From Mycobacterium marinum (GTDB lineage: Bacteria > Actinomycetota > Actinomycetes > Mycobacteriales > Mycobacteriaceae): a stretch of 64,000 bases of DNA. Below the pieces are notes generated by a model. That model was not told the origin of the DNA and did no database searches. It saw only the letters and a list, made by a program, of their open reading frames with translations. Each line of letters opens with the position of its first letter. Positions within the stretch are counted from its first letter, which is position 1. Positions 51,930 through 61,008 of this stretch are shown here, piece after piece. A program made the position numbers and the translations under genes. The stretch lies in the NCBI RefSeq assembly GCF_003391395.1, contig NZ_CP024190.1, positions 2,480,001 through 2,544,000 of the forward strand. Reading direction: 5' to 3'.

Positions 51930-54737
51930 ATGGTTGAGGTGTCCGATACCGCACTCGAGCCCATTGGCGACGTCCACCGGACCCGGATTGGCCGCGAGGC
52001 TACCGAACCAATGCGAGCCGACATCAGACTGCTGGGCGCCATCCTCGGGGATACCGTGCGTGAGCAAAATGGTGACGAGGTCTTCGAGTTGGTGGAGCGG
52101 GCGCGGGTGGAGGCCTTTCGGGTGCGGCACTCCGAGATCGACCGCGCCGAGATGGCGCGCATGTTCGAGGGCATCGACATCCACCACGCCATCCCGATCA
52201 TCCGCGCGTTCAGTCACTTCGCGTTGCTGGCCAATGTGGCCGAAGACATCCACCGGGAGCGCCGTCGCAGCATTCACGTCGCCGCCGGTGAGCCGCCGCA
52301 GGACAGCAGTCTGGCCGCCACGTATATGAAACTTGACGCGGCCCAGTTGGATTCGGCAACCATCGCCGAAGCGCTGAAGGGCGCACTAGTGTCTCCGGTC
52401 ATCACCGCCCATCCGACCGAGACCCGGCGGCGCACCATTTTCGAGACCCAGCACCGGATCACCCAGTTGATGCGGTTGCACGCGGAAGGACACACCGAAA
52501 CCGACGACGGGCGCGGCATCGAAGTCGAATTGCGTCGGCAGGTCTTGAGGCTGTGGCAGACCGCGCTGATCCGGCTGTTTCGGTTACAGATCTCCGACGA
52601 GATCGAGGTCGGGTTGCGGTACTACCCGGCGGCGCTCTTCGAGGTGATTCCGCAGGTGAACGCCGAGGTGCGGGATGCGTTGCGAGCCCGCTGGCCCGAT
52701 GCCGACCTGCTTTCCGAACCCATTTTGCGGCCGGGCTCGTGGATCGGCGGGGACCGGGACGGAAACCCGAACGTCACCGCCGAGGTGGTTCGGCTGGCCA
52801 CCGGCAGTGCCGCTTTCACCGCGCTGGCGCACTACCTGGCCGAACTGACGGCACTCGCGCAGGAGCTTTCGATGTCGGCGCGACTGATCACCGTCACCCC
52901 CGAATTGGCCACGCTGGCCGATGCCTGTCCGGCGGGTGCCCGCCCCGACGAGCCGTACCGGCGCGCCTTGCAGGTCGTGCGCGGCCGGCTCAGCGCCACC
53001 GCGGCCGAAATCCTGGACCAGCAACCGCAGCACACGCTGGAGTTGGGCTTGCCGCCATATGCCACCGCGGCCGAGCTGCGGGCCGATCTGGACACCATCG
53101 ATGCCTCACTGCATAACCACGGCGCCGGGTTGTTGGCCGACGACCGGCTGGCCCGGCTGCGTGAAGCGGTGCGGGTCTTCGGATTTCATCTCTCCGGCCT
53201 GGACATGCGACAGAACTCCGACGTCCACGAGCAGGTGGTCGGAGAGCTGCTCGCGTGGGCGGGCGTGCACCCGGACTACACCTCGCTGGCCGAAGGGGAG
53301 CGGGTCGAGCTGTTGGCGGCCGAACTGAGCACCCGCCGGCCGCTGATCCGCGATGGTGCGCAGCTTTCCGATTTGGCTCGCAGCGAACTGGGCGTTCTGG
53401 CGGCCGCCGCCCACGCCGTCTGGACCTTTGGTCCCGCCGCGGTGCCCAACTACATCATCTCGATGTGCCGGTCGGTATCGGACATGCTGGAAGCCGCGGT
53501 CCTGCTCAAAGAGGTCGGCCTACTGGACGCTTCCGAGTCGGAACCCTATTGCCCGGTGGGTATCTCGCCGCTGTTCGAGACGATCGAGGACCTGCACAAC
53601 GGGGCGGCCATTCTGCAGGCGATGTTGGATCTTCCGCTCTATCGCGCTTTGGTGACGGCCCGGGGCGGTTGCCAGGAGGTGATGCTCGGCTACTCGGACT
53701 CGAACAAGGACGGCGGGTATCTGGCCGCCAACTGGGCGGTGTATAGAGCCGAACTCGCGCTGGTGGAGACGGCGCGCAAGACCGGAATCCGGCTGCGGCT
53801 CTTCCATGGGCGTGGCGGCACGGTCGGCCGCGGTGGCGGACCCAGCTACCAGGCCATCCTGGCGCAGCCGCCGGGTGCGGTAAGCGGATCGTTGCGGCTC
53901 ACCGAACAGGGTGAAGTGATCGCCGCCAAGTACGCCGAACCGCAGATGGCCCGACGCAATCTGGAGAGCCTGCTGGCCGCCACCCTGGAGTCGACGCTGC
54001 TGGACGTCGAGGGGTTGGGCGATACGGCGGCGCCGGCCTATGCGGTGCTCGACGAGGTGGCGGCATTGGCGCAACGTGCCTACGCCGAATTGGTGCACGA
54101 GACACCGGGTTTCGTCGAGTACTTCAAGGCTTCCACCCCAGTCAGCGAAATCGGGGCGCTGAACATCGGCAGCCGGCCGACCTCGCGCAAACCCACCGCT
54201 TCCATCGCCGACCTGCGGGCCATCCCGTGGGTGCTGGCTTGGAGCCAGTCGCGGGTGATGCTGCCCGGCTGGTACGGCACGGGCTCGGCATTCGAGCAAT
54301 GGCTAGCGGCGGGTCCCGAAAGTGAGGCCGACCGGCTGCAGGTGCTGCACGACCTGTATCAGCGGTGGCCGTTTTTCCGCAGCGTGCTGTCCAACATGGC
54401 GCAGGTGATGGCCAAGAGCGACCTGGAACTGGCGGCCCGCTACTCCGAACTGGTGGCCGACGAAACGCTGCGGCGCCGGGTGTTCGACAAAATCGCCGAC
54501 GAGCACCACCGCACCATCGCCATGTACAAGCGAATCACCGGACAAGACGACTTGCTTGCCGACAACCCGGCCCTGGCGCGCTCGGTGTTCAACCGGTTCC
54601 CCTACTTGGAACCGCTCAACCACCTTCAAGTCGAACTGCTCCGCCGTTACCGCAGCGGTGAGGACGACGAATCCGTGCAGCGCGGCATTCTGCTGACGAT
54701 GAATGGGCTGGCCAGCGCGCTAAGAAACAGCGGCTGA
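51930..54737 (+). CDS. ppc: Phosphoenolpyruvate carboxylase
   Basis: It carboxylates phosphoenolpyruvate to oxaloacetate, an anaplerotic reaction. The 935-residue protein closely follows remembered M. leprae Ppc: VSPVITAHPTETRRRT with the catalytic His, GGDRDGNPNVTAEVV, QEVMLGYSDSNKDGGY, LFHGRGGTVGRGGGPSYQAI and the C-terminal QRGILLTMNGLASALRNSG. ATG 51930 matches that start. M. tuberculosis, as recalled, has no ppc at this locus, so this is a metabolic difference. Convergent with the PE_PGRS gene. Confidence 0.95.
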   Translation: MVEVSDTALEPIGDVHRTRIGREATEPMRADIRLLGAILGDTVREQNGDEVFELVERARVEAFRVRHSEIDRAEMARMFEGIDIHHAIPIIRAFSHFALLANVAEDIHRERRRSIHVAAGEPPQDSSLAATYMKLDAAQLDSATIAEALKGALVSPVITAHPTETRRRTIFETQHRITQLMRLHAEGHTETDDGRGIEVELRRQVLRLWQTALIRLFRLQISDEIEVGLRYYPAALFEVIPQVNAEVRDALRARWPDADLLSEPILRPGSWIGGDRDGNPNVTAEVVRLATGSAAFTALAHYLAELTALAQELSMSARLITVTPELATLADACPAGARPDEPYRRALQVVRGRLSATAAEILDQQPQHTLELGLPPYATAAELRADLDTIDASLHNHGAGLLADDRLARLREAVRVFGFHLSGLDMRQNSDVHEQVVGELLAWAGVHPDYTSLAEGERVELLAAELSTRRPLIRDGAQLSDLARSELGVLAAAAHAVWTFGPAAVPNYIISMCRSVSDMLEAAVLLKEVGLLDASESEPYCPVGISPLFETIEDLHNGAAILQAMLDLPLYRALVTARGGCQEVMLGYSDSNKDGGYLAANWAVYRAELALVETARKTGIRLRLFHGRGGTVGRGGGPSYQAILAQPPGAVSGSLRLTEQGEVIAAKYAEPQMARRNLESLLAATLESTLLDVEGLGDTAAPAYAVLDEVAALAQRAYAELVHETPGFVEYFKASTPVSEIGALNIGSRPTSRKPTASIADLRAIPWVLAWSQSRVMLPGWYGTGSAFEQWLAAGPESEADRLQVLHDLYQRWPFFRSVLSNMAQVMAKSDLELAARYSELVADETLRRRVFDKIADEHHRTIAMYKRITGQDDLLADNPALARSVFNRFPYLEPLNHLQVELLRRYRSGEDDESVQRGILLTMNGLASALRNSG

Positions 54738-54760
54738 TCGCGGCTGGCCGCCCTGGACGG

Positions 54761-56077
54761 CTACCCGTGCATCCCGGGTGTGCCGAAGAGCAGTCCGCCG
54801 GTGCCGCCGTTGCCGCCGGTTCCGTCCGGTAAGCCGGTGCCACCGGCTCCGCCATTGCCCCCGTTCCCGATCAGCAGCGCGCTACCGCCGTCGCCGCCAC
54901 CGCCACCCGCGCCGCGGCTGCTGTGGGGGCCAACGGACAAGCCGCCATCTCCGCCACCGCCGCCGTCGCCGGCGCTGCCGAGCAGGCGACCGCCGGTGCC
55001 GCCGGCTCCGCCGTTGCCGCCGTTGCCGCCGTCGGCATTGCCGCTGGACTGGCCACCGGAGCCCGCGGTGCCGCCGTGGCCACCTTCGCCGGCAATGCCG
55101 CCGTTGCCGACCAGCCAGCCGCCATTGCCGCCCGCGCCTGCATCGCCCCCGGCGCCGCCGTCGCCGCCGATGCCGCCGATGCCCAAGCCCTGACCGCCCG
55201 TGCCGCCTTTGCCGCCAGCACCGCCCGCCCCGCCGTCGCCGTACATCCACCCGCCGTCACCACCGGCGCCGCCGCTGCCCCCGATCCCGCCGAGGCTAGC
55301 GGTCGCGCCTGACGACCCGCCTTTGCCGCCGACACCACCGGAGCCGCCGTCGCCGCCGCTGCCGCATAGCCCGGTTCCGCCGCCGCTGCCGCCGTTGCCG
55401 CCCGCGCCGGCGCTTTGGCCGCCAGGGCTGGTGCCGCCAGCGCCGGCACCGCCGTCGCCGCCGTCGCCGCCACTGCCGAAGAGAGAGCCGCCGCGCCCGC
55501 CGATGCCGCCGGCTCCGCCGTTGGCGCCGGTGCCTGTGGCCGGGCTGTAGCCGGCGCCGCCGGCTCCGCCGTTGCCGATCAGTCCGGCGTTGCCGCCGTT
55601 GCCGCCGGCCGGGTGGGTGGCGTCGCCGGTTCCGCCGTTGCCGCCGTTGCCCCACAGCAGTCCGCCGTCGGCGCCGTTTTGGCCGGGCGCCCCGTTGGCG
55701 CCGTTGCCGATCAGGGGGCGGCCCAGCAGGGTTTGGGTGGGTGCGTTGATCGCGGCGAGTAGTTGCTGTTCGAGGGCTTGTAGTGGGTTGGCGTTGGCGG
55801 CTTCGGCGGCCGTGTAGGAGTTTGCGCTGCCGGTGAGGGCCTGCAGGAACTGCTGGTGAAAGCTGGCCACCTGGGTGCTGAGGTGTTGGTAGTCGCGGGC
55901 GTAGCCGCAGAACAGGGTTGCGATGGCCCCCGAGACCTCGTCGGTGCCGGCGGCCAGCACCGTGGTGGTCGGGGGCGCCGCGGCCGCGTTGGCCGCACCC
56001 AGTGACGAACCGATTCCCGCTATGTTCGCTGCCGCCGCGGTCAACGCCTCCGGGGCCACCGCTAGTGCTGCCGACAT
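54761..56077 (-). CDS. PE_PGRS family protein
   Basis: The 438-residue surface protein has a PE domain (residues 1-95) with the YxxxE secretion signal at Tyr88-Glu92, then the linker motif GRPLIGNG at 119-126 thought to anchor PGRS proteins in the outer layer, and a PGRS domain (about 130-438) of GGA-GGN-type glycine-rich repeats interrupted by short unique segments (LLIGNG, GWMYGDG). It has no distinct C-terminal domain beyond LLFGTPGMHG. It lies at the place of PE_PGRS26 in H37Rv. The GC-rich plus-strand frames here are shadows. Confidence 0.93.
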   Translation of the reverse strand: MSAALAVAPEALTAAAANIAGIGSSLGAANAAAAPPTTTVLAAGTDEVSGAIATLFCGYARDYQHLSTQVASFHQQFLQALTGSANSYTAAEAANANPLQALEQQLLAAINAPTQTLLGRPLIGNGANGAPGQNGADGGLLWGNGGNGGTGDATHPAGGNGGNAGLIGNGGAGGAGYSPATGTGANGGAGGIGGRGGSLFGSGGDGGDGGAGAGGTSPGGQSAGAGGNGGSGGGTGLCGSGGDGGSGGVGGKGGSSGATASLGGIGGSGGAGGDGGWMYGDGGAGGAGGKGGTGGQGLGIGGIGGDGGAGGDAGAGGNGGWLVGNGGIAGEGGHGGTAGSGGQSSGNADGGNGGNGGAGGTGGRLLGSAGDGGGGGDGGLSVGPHSSRGAGGGGGDGGSALLIGNGGNGGAGGTGLPDGTGGNGGTGGLLFGTPGMHG

Positions 56078-56172
56078 CGCCGCAGTGTATGCGGTTTTTC
56101 CCGGCCAAATGCCGAATTGTCGTGACCGGTCCGCACTAATTTGCCGGAACGGCCCAAACCTGGACGGTCGTT

Positions 56173-56562
56173 CTAGTACGCTGTTCTATTCCGCAGCTTG
56201 TCCAGGAATCCACGAACGGTGTGCTCGGTGATCGACAGCGGGGACATCACCGTTTCACCCAGGCTGACGATGTAGTCGATCCGATCGACGATGGCCTCCA
56301 CCGGTTCCACCAGCACGATGAGGCGCTTGGCCAGCTCGTCCAGGCTGGACAGCGTGCCCTCCAGGTGATCCAGGCCGCCCTCCAGGCGTTCGACCGTGGC
56401 GTTGAGGGCCGATAACGAGCTGTTCAGCTCGTTCATGGTCTTACCCAATCCGTCGAGTACGTCTTCGACCTGTTCCACCGTCTTGTCGGCGTTCAACGCC
56501 GCCTGGGTAAGGGTCTTCATCCGCTGTCGAGCTGGCGTCGGGCGGCCGCCTCTGTCTGCCAT
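56173..56562 (-). CDS. Small coiled-coil protein (Rv1444c-like)
   Basis: A short, mostly helical protein of about 129 residues. Residues 30-90 show heptad-type coiled coil (VEQVEDVLDGLGKTMNELNS, LNATVERLEGGLDHLEGTLS) and a following amphipathic segment (LAKRLIVLVEPVEAIVDRID). The start ATG 56562 (MADRGG) is favoured over 56577. Its place just downstream of pgl matches Rv1444c; function unknown. A TagF-like or phasin-like structural role is possible but not shown. Confidence 0.75.
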   Translation of the reverse strand: MADRGGRPTPARQRMKTLTQAALNADKTVEQVEDVLDGLGKTMNELNSSLSALNATVERLEGGLDHLEGTLSSLDELAKRLIVLVEPVEAIVDRIDYIVSLGETVMSPLSITEHTVRGFLDKLRNRTAY

Positions 56563-56620
56563 AACGGTCATTATCACCCCTTGACAAGGGATAACTCACC
56601 GTGCGGCGACAGCCCTGATG

Positions 56621-57364
56621 CTAGCCAGGCAGCCTGGCCGCGGCATCGCGGTCCAGCAGCCAGCGCGTGCTTTCGCGCCCGATGGCACCCGCCGCCGGCA
56701 ACAACACCGGGTCCGCACCGCCGATGGCAGCGGCCACCGCCTCCGCTTTGGTCCCACCGGAAACCATCAACCAGACTTCGCGTGAACGCTGAATTGCCGG
56801 AAGCGTCAGGGTGATTCGTTGTGGCGGTGGTTTGGGGGAGTCGCCGACCGGGACCACCAGACGGGTGGTCTCACGTACGGCCTGAGTGCCCGGGAAAAGC
56901 GAATTGATATGGCCCTCTGGCCCCATGCCCAAAAGGTGCACATCGAAGTCCGGCGCCCGGTTTCCGGGGACTGCACTGGCCGCCAGTACCTGTTCGTAGG
57001 CCAGGGCCGCGGCGTCCAGGTCGGCGCCGAACTCGCCGTCGCTGGCGGCCATCGGGTGCACCTGGCTCGCCGGTATGTCAACGTGATCGAGCAATGCCTC
57101 GCGCGCCTGCTTGTCGTTGCGCTCGTCGTCATCCTCGGGAACGTAGCGGTCGTCGCCCCAGAACAGATGAACCTTGGACCAGTCGATCTGCGAGCCTTGA
57201 CTGCCCAGATACCGCAGCAGCCCAATACCGTTGCCGCCGCCGGTCAGCACGATCAGGGCTTGTCCACGCTCGGCTACCGCGCTGCCGATGGTCTGGATCA
57301 GGCGTTGTCCAGCGGCTCCGATCAGCATGTCGCTGTCAGGGAAGATCTCGACGTCCAGGCTCAC
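56621..57364 (-). CDS. pgl: 6-phosphogluconolactonase
   Basis: It hydrolyses 6-phosphogluconolactone to 6-phosphogluconate. The 247-residue product has the NagB/Pgl fold motifs ALIVLTGGGNGIGLLRYL, VHLFWGDDRYVP, DVHLLGMGPEGHINSLFP and VSGGTKAEAVAAAIGG. The start is GTG 57364, which overlaps the opcA stop (GTGA); a long upstream frame is only a shadow of opcA. It is the last gene of tkt-tal-zwf2-opcA-pgl and was formerly called devB. Confidence 0.95.
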   Translation of the reverse strand: MSLDVEIFPDSDMLIGAAGQRLIQTIGSAVAERGQALIVLTGGGNGIGLLRYLGSQGSQIDWSKVHLFWGDDRYVPEDDDERNDKQAREALLDHVDIPASQVHPMAASDGEFGADLDAAALAYEQVLAASAVPGNRAPDFDVHLLGMGPEGHINSLFPGTQAVRETTRLVVPVGDSPKPPPQRITLTLPAIQRSREVWLMVSGGTKAEAVAAAIGGADPVLLPAAGAIGRESTRWLLDRDAAARLPG

Positions 57365-58272
57365 ACGTATTGCACTTTCTTGATGCCCTCCAGGGCGGCG
57401 AAGTAGATCTCGTCGGCGTCGAGCCGGCGCAGATCTTCGGCCAGACATTCCCCGACGACCCTGCGCGCCAACGGAACCAGGGCATCGGGCTTGGCGGTGC
57501 GGCTCAGGGTTGCGGTGATCCCTTCTTGCGGCCGGCTGAGCACGATGTTTTCGCTGGGGCGCTCCAACTCCACTCGGAGCTCGCCCACCGCGCGGCGCAC
57601 CGGACCGTCGATCCGGCTGGCCAGCCAGCCGGCCAGGATGTCGAGCGCCGGCTCGGTCCGCAATCCGGAAACCAGCGCGGACACGATCGGCTCGTGCGGC
57701 GGCTGATCGACGGCCGAGGTCAACAGCGCCCGCCAATAGGTGATCCGACTCCAGGCCAGATCGGTGTCGCCCGCGGTGTATCCGGGCAACCGGCTCTTGA
57801 TCGCCGACAGTGGGTCGATCCCGTTGGTCGCATCGGTGATGCGCCGAATCGCCAACTTGCCCAGTGGATCTTGCGCGGGCACGGCCGGGGCGATGTCAGG
57901 CCACCAGGCAACCACCGGGATGTCGGGCAGCAGGAACGGGATGACGACGCTTTCGGCATGGCCGGCCAGCGGCCCGGACAGCCGCAGCACCACGACCTCG
58001 CCGGACCCGGCGTCCCCACCCGCGCGCAATTGTGCGTCCAGACGCGGTTCGTCGGCGTATGGGTCGCCTCTCATCGTCACGATGATGCGGCTGGGATGCT
58101 CATGGCTGGCATCGTTGGCCGCGTCGATGGACTCTTCGACCATGGTCTCGCTGTCCGGCACGATGATCAGCGTCAAGACCCGCCCCATCGTGACGGCACC
58201 GATTTTTTCGCGAAGCTCATCGAGCTTCTTGTTGACCGCGGTGGTGGTGGTGTCGGGCAGGTCGACGATCAT
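57361..58272 (-). CDS. opcA: Glucose-6-phosphate dehydrogenase assembly protein OpcA
   Basis: OpcA activates or assembles glucose-6-phosphate dehydrogenase. The 303-residue protein begins MIVDLPDTTTTAVNKKLDE and has VLTLIIVPDSETMVEESID, IPFLLPDIPVVAWWPDIAP and a C-terminal domain ending IYFAALEGIKKVQYV. Same length as the M. tuberculosis protein. It lies directly between zwf2 and pgl, matching its functional partner. Confidence 0.95.
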   Translation of the reverse strand: MIVDLPDTTTTAVNKKLDELREKIGAVTMGRVLTLIIVPDSETMVEESIDAANDASHEHPSRIIVTMRGDPYADEPRLDAQLRAGGDAGSGEVVVLRLSGPLAGHAESVVIPFLLPDIPVVAWWPDIAPAVPAQDPLGKLAIRRITDATNGIDPLSAIKSRLPGYTAGDTDLAWSRITYWRALLTSAVDQPPHEPIVSALVSGLRTEPALDILAGWLASRIDGPVRRAVGELRVELERPSENIVLSRPQEGITATLSRTAKPDALVPLARRVVGECLAEDLRRLDADEIYFAALEGIKKVQYV

Positions 58273-58273
58273 C

Positions 58274-58320
58274 TGCGCCGCTCCTTCTCATCGCTTCGCT
58301 CTGCATCGTCGCTGGCGCGG
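58274..58320. repeat. Short intergenic repeat between zwf2 and opcA (MIRU/REP-like)
   Basis: The 49-nt gap is almost filled by a GCGCCGCTCC...GGCGCGG sequence whose centre (CATCGCTTCGCTCTGCATCG) I recall as a common short interspersed element in mycobacterial genomes. Only one copy is in this window, so repetition cannot be shown here. Confidence 0.4.
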
Positions 58321-58321
58321 A

Positions 58322-59875
58322 TCACGGCCGTCGCCATTCCCGGCCGGTGCGTCGCAGCATCTCGAATGCCGATTCCGGGCCCCAGGTGCCGGCTTCGTAG
58401 GGGTCGGGCTTGCCGCTGGAAGCCCAATTGTCCAGTGCCGGATCCAGGATCTCCCAGGCCAATTCGACCTCCGCGTTGACCGGGAAAAGGGACGGTTCGC
58501 CGAGCAGCACATCAAGGATCAGCCGTTCGTAGGCCTCCGGCGAGTCCTCGGCGAACGCTGAACCATAGGAGAAGTCCATATTGACGTCGCGGACTTCCAT
58601 CGCGCTTCCCGGCACCTTCGAACCGAACCGCAGCGTCATTCCCTCATCCGGCTGCACGCGGATCACCAGCGCGTTGGTGCCCAACTCGTCGGTCATGGTG
58701 GCATCGAACGGTAGATGCGGAGCCCGCTTGAATACCAGTGCGATCTCGGTTACCCTGCGGCCCAGCCGTTTTCCGGTGCGAAGATAGAACGGAACGCCGG
58801 CCCAGCGGCGACTGTTCACCTCGAGCGTGATGGCGGCGAAGGTCTCGGTGGTCGAGGTCTTGGAAAACCCCTCCTCGTCGAGCAAACCGACCACCTTCTC
58901 GCCGCCCTGCCAACCGGCCGTGTATTGGCCGCGGCTGGTGGTCTCGTCGAGCGGCTCGGCAAGTTGAGTGGCGGAGAGCACCTTGATTTTCTCGGTCTGC
59001 AGGGCGATCGGATTGAAGCTGACCGGTTCTTCCATTGCGGTCAGCGCCAACAACTGCATCAGGTGGTTCTGAATGACATCGCGGGCGGCGCCGATGCCGT
59101 CGTAGTAACCGGCGCGTCCGCCCAGTCCGATGTCCTCGGCCATGGTGATTTGCACGTGGTCGACGTAGTGCGCGTTCCAGATCGGATCAAACAGCTGGTT
59201 GGCGAACCGCAGCGCCAAGATGTTCTGAACCGTCTCCTTGCCCAGGTAGTGGTCGATGCGGAAGACCGATTCCTCCGGGAACACCGCATTGACCGCCCTG
59301 TTCAGGTCGCGCGCGCTTTGCAGATCGTGGCCGAACGGCTTTTCGATGACGACCCGGCTCCACCTGTCGCCCTGTGGGCGCGCCAGCCCGGATTTGTGCA
59401 GTTGGCCGCAGACCACGGGAAAGGACTTGGGCGGAATCGCGAGGTAAAAGGCGTGATTGCCGCCGGTGCCGCGCTCGGTGTCGAGCTTCTCCAAGGTCTC
59501 GGCCAACCGGCCGAACGCTTCGTCGTCGTCGAAAGATCCTGAGACGAAACGGAATCCCTCGGCCAGCCGGTCCCAGTTTGCCTGCCGGAACGGGGTTCGG
59601 CAGTGCTCCTTGACCGCTTGGTAGACCACCTGGCCGAAATCTTCGGTATCCCAGTCCCGGCGGGCGAAGCCGACCAGTGCAAACGTGGGTGGTAGCAGCC
59701 CGCGGTTGGCCAGATCGTAGATGGCCGGCATCACCTTCTTGCGGGCCAGGTCGCCGGTGACACCGAAAATCACCATGCCGCAAGTGCCGGCGATGCGAGG
59801 CAGACGCTTATCCAGCTTGTCGCGCAATGGGTTCTGCCATTGCGCGACCCCGGGCTCAGAGTGGGGCGGGCTCAT
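58322..59875 (-). CDS. zwf2: Glucose-6-phosphate 1-dehydrogenase
   Basis: It is the first enzyme of the oxidative pentose phosphate pathway, making NADPH. The 517-residue protein has the NAD(P) motif VIFGVTGDLARKKVMPAIYD, EKPFGHDLQSARDLN, the active-site RIDHYLGKETVQN and the C-terminal glucose-6-phosphate region. Start ATG 59875 overlaps the tal stop (ATGA), showing coupling. Confidence 0.96.
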   Translation of the reverse strand: MSPPHSEPGVAQWQNPLRDKLDKRLPRIAGTCGMVIFGVTGDLARKKVMPAIYDLANRGLLPPTFALVGFARRDWDTEDFGQVVYQAVKEHCRTPFRQANWDRLAEGFRFVSGSFDDDEAFGRLAETLEKLDTERGTGGNHAFYLAIPPKSFPVVCGQLHKSGLARPQGDRWSRVVIEKPFGHDLQSARDLNRAVNAVFPEESVFRIDHYLGKETVQNILALRFANQLFDPIWNAHYVDHVQITMAEDIGLGGRAGYYDGIGAARDVIQNHLMQLLALTAMEEPVSFNPIALQTEKIKVLSATQLAEPLDETTSRGQYTAGWQGGEKVVGLLDEEGFSKTSTTETFAAITLEVNSRRWAGVPFYLRTGKRLGRRVTEIALVFKRAPHLPFDATMTDELGTNALVIRVQPDEGMTLRFGSKVPGSAMEVRDVNMDFSYGSAFAEDSPEAYERLILDVLLGEPSLFPVNAEVELAWEILDPALDNWASSGKPDPYEAGTWGPESAFEMLRRTGREWRRP

Positions 59876-60993
59876 TTGGCGAGCGCGTCGAGCTGCGCCT
59901 GCGTTGCATCAAGCAGCTCTTTCCACGACGCCTCGAACTTCTCCACGCCTTCGCTCTCCAACACGTCAAACACGTCGGACAGATCGATGCCGATCGCCTC
60001 GAGCTTGTCGAATATCTGTTGGGCATCGCCGGCAGTGCCAGTGATCGAGTCTCCCTTGACCACACCATGATCGGCGACGGCGTCGAGGGTCTTCTCCGGC
60101 ATCGTGTTGACCGTGTGCGGTGCAACCAACTCGGTGACATAGAGCGTGTCGGAGTAGTCGGGGTTCTTCACGCCGGTGGACGCCCACAGGGGGCGCTGAA
60201 CCCGGGCACCACGTTCCTCGAGCGCTTGGTAGCGCGCATCGCCTTCGAACACCTCTTGGTAGGCCGCGTAGGCGAGTCGGGCGTTGGCAACACCGGCCTG
60301 ACCGCGCAACGCGAGAGCCTCCGCGGAGCCGATCTGTTCCAGTCGGTTATCGATTTCGGTATCCACGCGGGAGACGAAAAACGATGCCACCGAATGAATC
60401 TTGGATAGATCGTGTCCGGCTTGGGCGGCCTTCTCCATGCCGGTCAAGTAGGCATCCATCACCCCGCGGTGGCGGTCGACGGAGAAGATGAGCGTGACGT
60501 TGACCGAGATCCCTTCGGCCAGAACGGCGGCAATAGCAGGCAAGCCGGCCTTGGTCGCCGGGATCTTGATGAGCAAGTTGGGCCGGTCAACGATCTTCCA
60601 CAGCTCGACAGCCTGCTGGATTGTCTTGTCGGTCTCGTGCGCCAGCCGCGGGTCGACCTCGATCGACACCCGCCCGTCGACCCCCCCGGAAGCCTCCCAC
60701 CGGGGGGCCAGCACATCGCAGGCGTTGCGTACGTCGTCGGTGGTGACGGTGCGGATGGTGGCGTCGACATCGGCGCCGCGCTCGGCGAGCTCGGCAACCT
60801 GGGCGTCGTAGTCGTGTCCTTCGGACAACGCCTTCTGGAAGATGGACGGGTTGGTGGTGACGCCGACGACACTCTTGGTGTCGATCAGCTCTTGCAGGTT
60901 GCCGGAGCGCAACCGGTCGCGGGACAAGTCATCGAGCCACACTGATACGCCCGCGGCACTGAGTGCGGCGAGGTTTGGGTTCTGACTGGCCAT
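59872..60993 (-). CDS. tal: Transaldolase
   Basis: It transfers the dihydroxyacetone unit from sedoheptulose 7-phosphate to glyceraldehyde 3-phosphate. The 373-residue protein shows LSRDRLRSGNLQELI, VVGVTTNPSIFQKAL, the Schiff-base lysine segment NLLIKIPATKAG and GVKNPDYSDTLYVTELVAP. ATG 60993 with AAGGG upstream matches the M. tuberculosis length; a start three codons upstream is less likely. Only 15 nt separate it from tkt. Confidence 0.96.
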   Translation of the reverse strand: MASQNPNLAALSAAGVSVWLDDLSRDRLRSGNLQELIDTKSVVGVTTNPSIFQKALSEGHDYDAQVAELAERGADVDATIRTVTTDDVRNACDVLAPRWEASGGVDGRVSIEVDPRLAHETDKTIQQAVELWKIVDRPNLLIKIPATKAGLPAIAAVLAEGISVNVTLIFSVDRHRGVMDAYLTGMEKAAQAGHDLSKIHSVASFFVSRVDTEIDNRLEQIGSAEALALRGQAGVANARLAYAAYQEVFEGDARYQALEERGARVQRPLWASTGVKNPDYSDTLYVTELVAPHTVNTMPEKTLDAVADHGVVKGDSITGTAGDAQQIFDKLEAIGIDLSDVFDVLESEGVEKFEASWKELLDATQAQLDALAK

Positions 60994-61008
60994 CTGAACC
61001 ACCCTTTC

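Noticed and set aside
54780..55550. Plus-strand Pro-rich frames across the PE_PGRS gene
   Set aside because: They are reverse translations of GGN repeats. The PE domain and secretion motif on the minus strand settle the coding strand.
54878..55716. Possible CRISPR or VNTR array
   Set aside because: The periodicity is the GGN codon repeat of the PGRS domain, without conserved direct repeats and unique spacers.
56621..57736. 371-residue version of 6-phosphogluconolactonase
   Set aside because: The N-terminal 124 residues are a frame shadow of opcA. The GTGA overlap at 57361-57364 fixes the true start.
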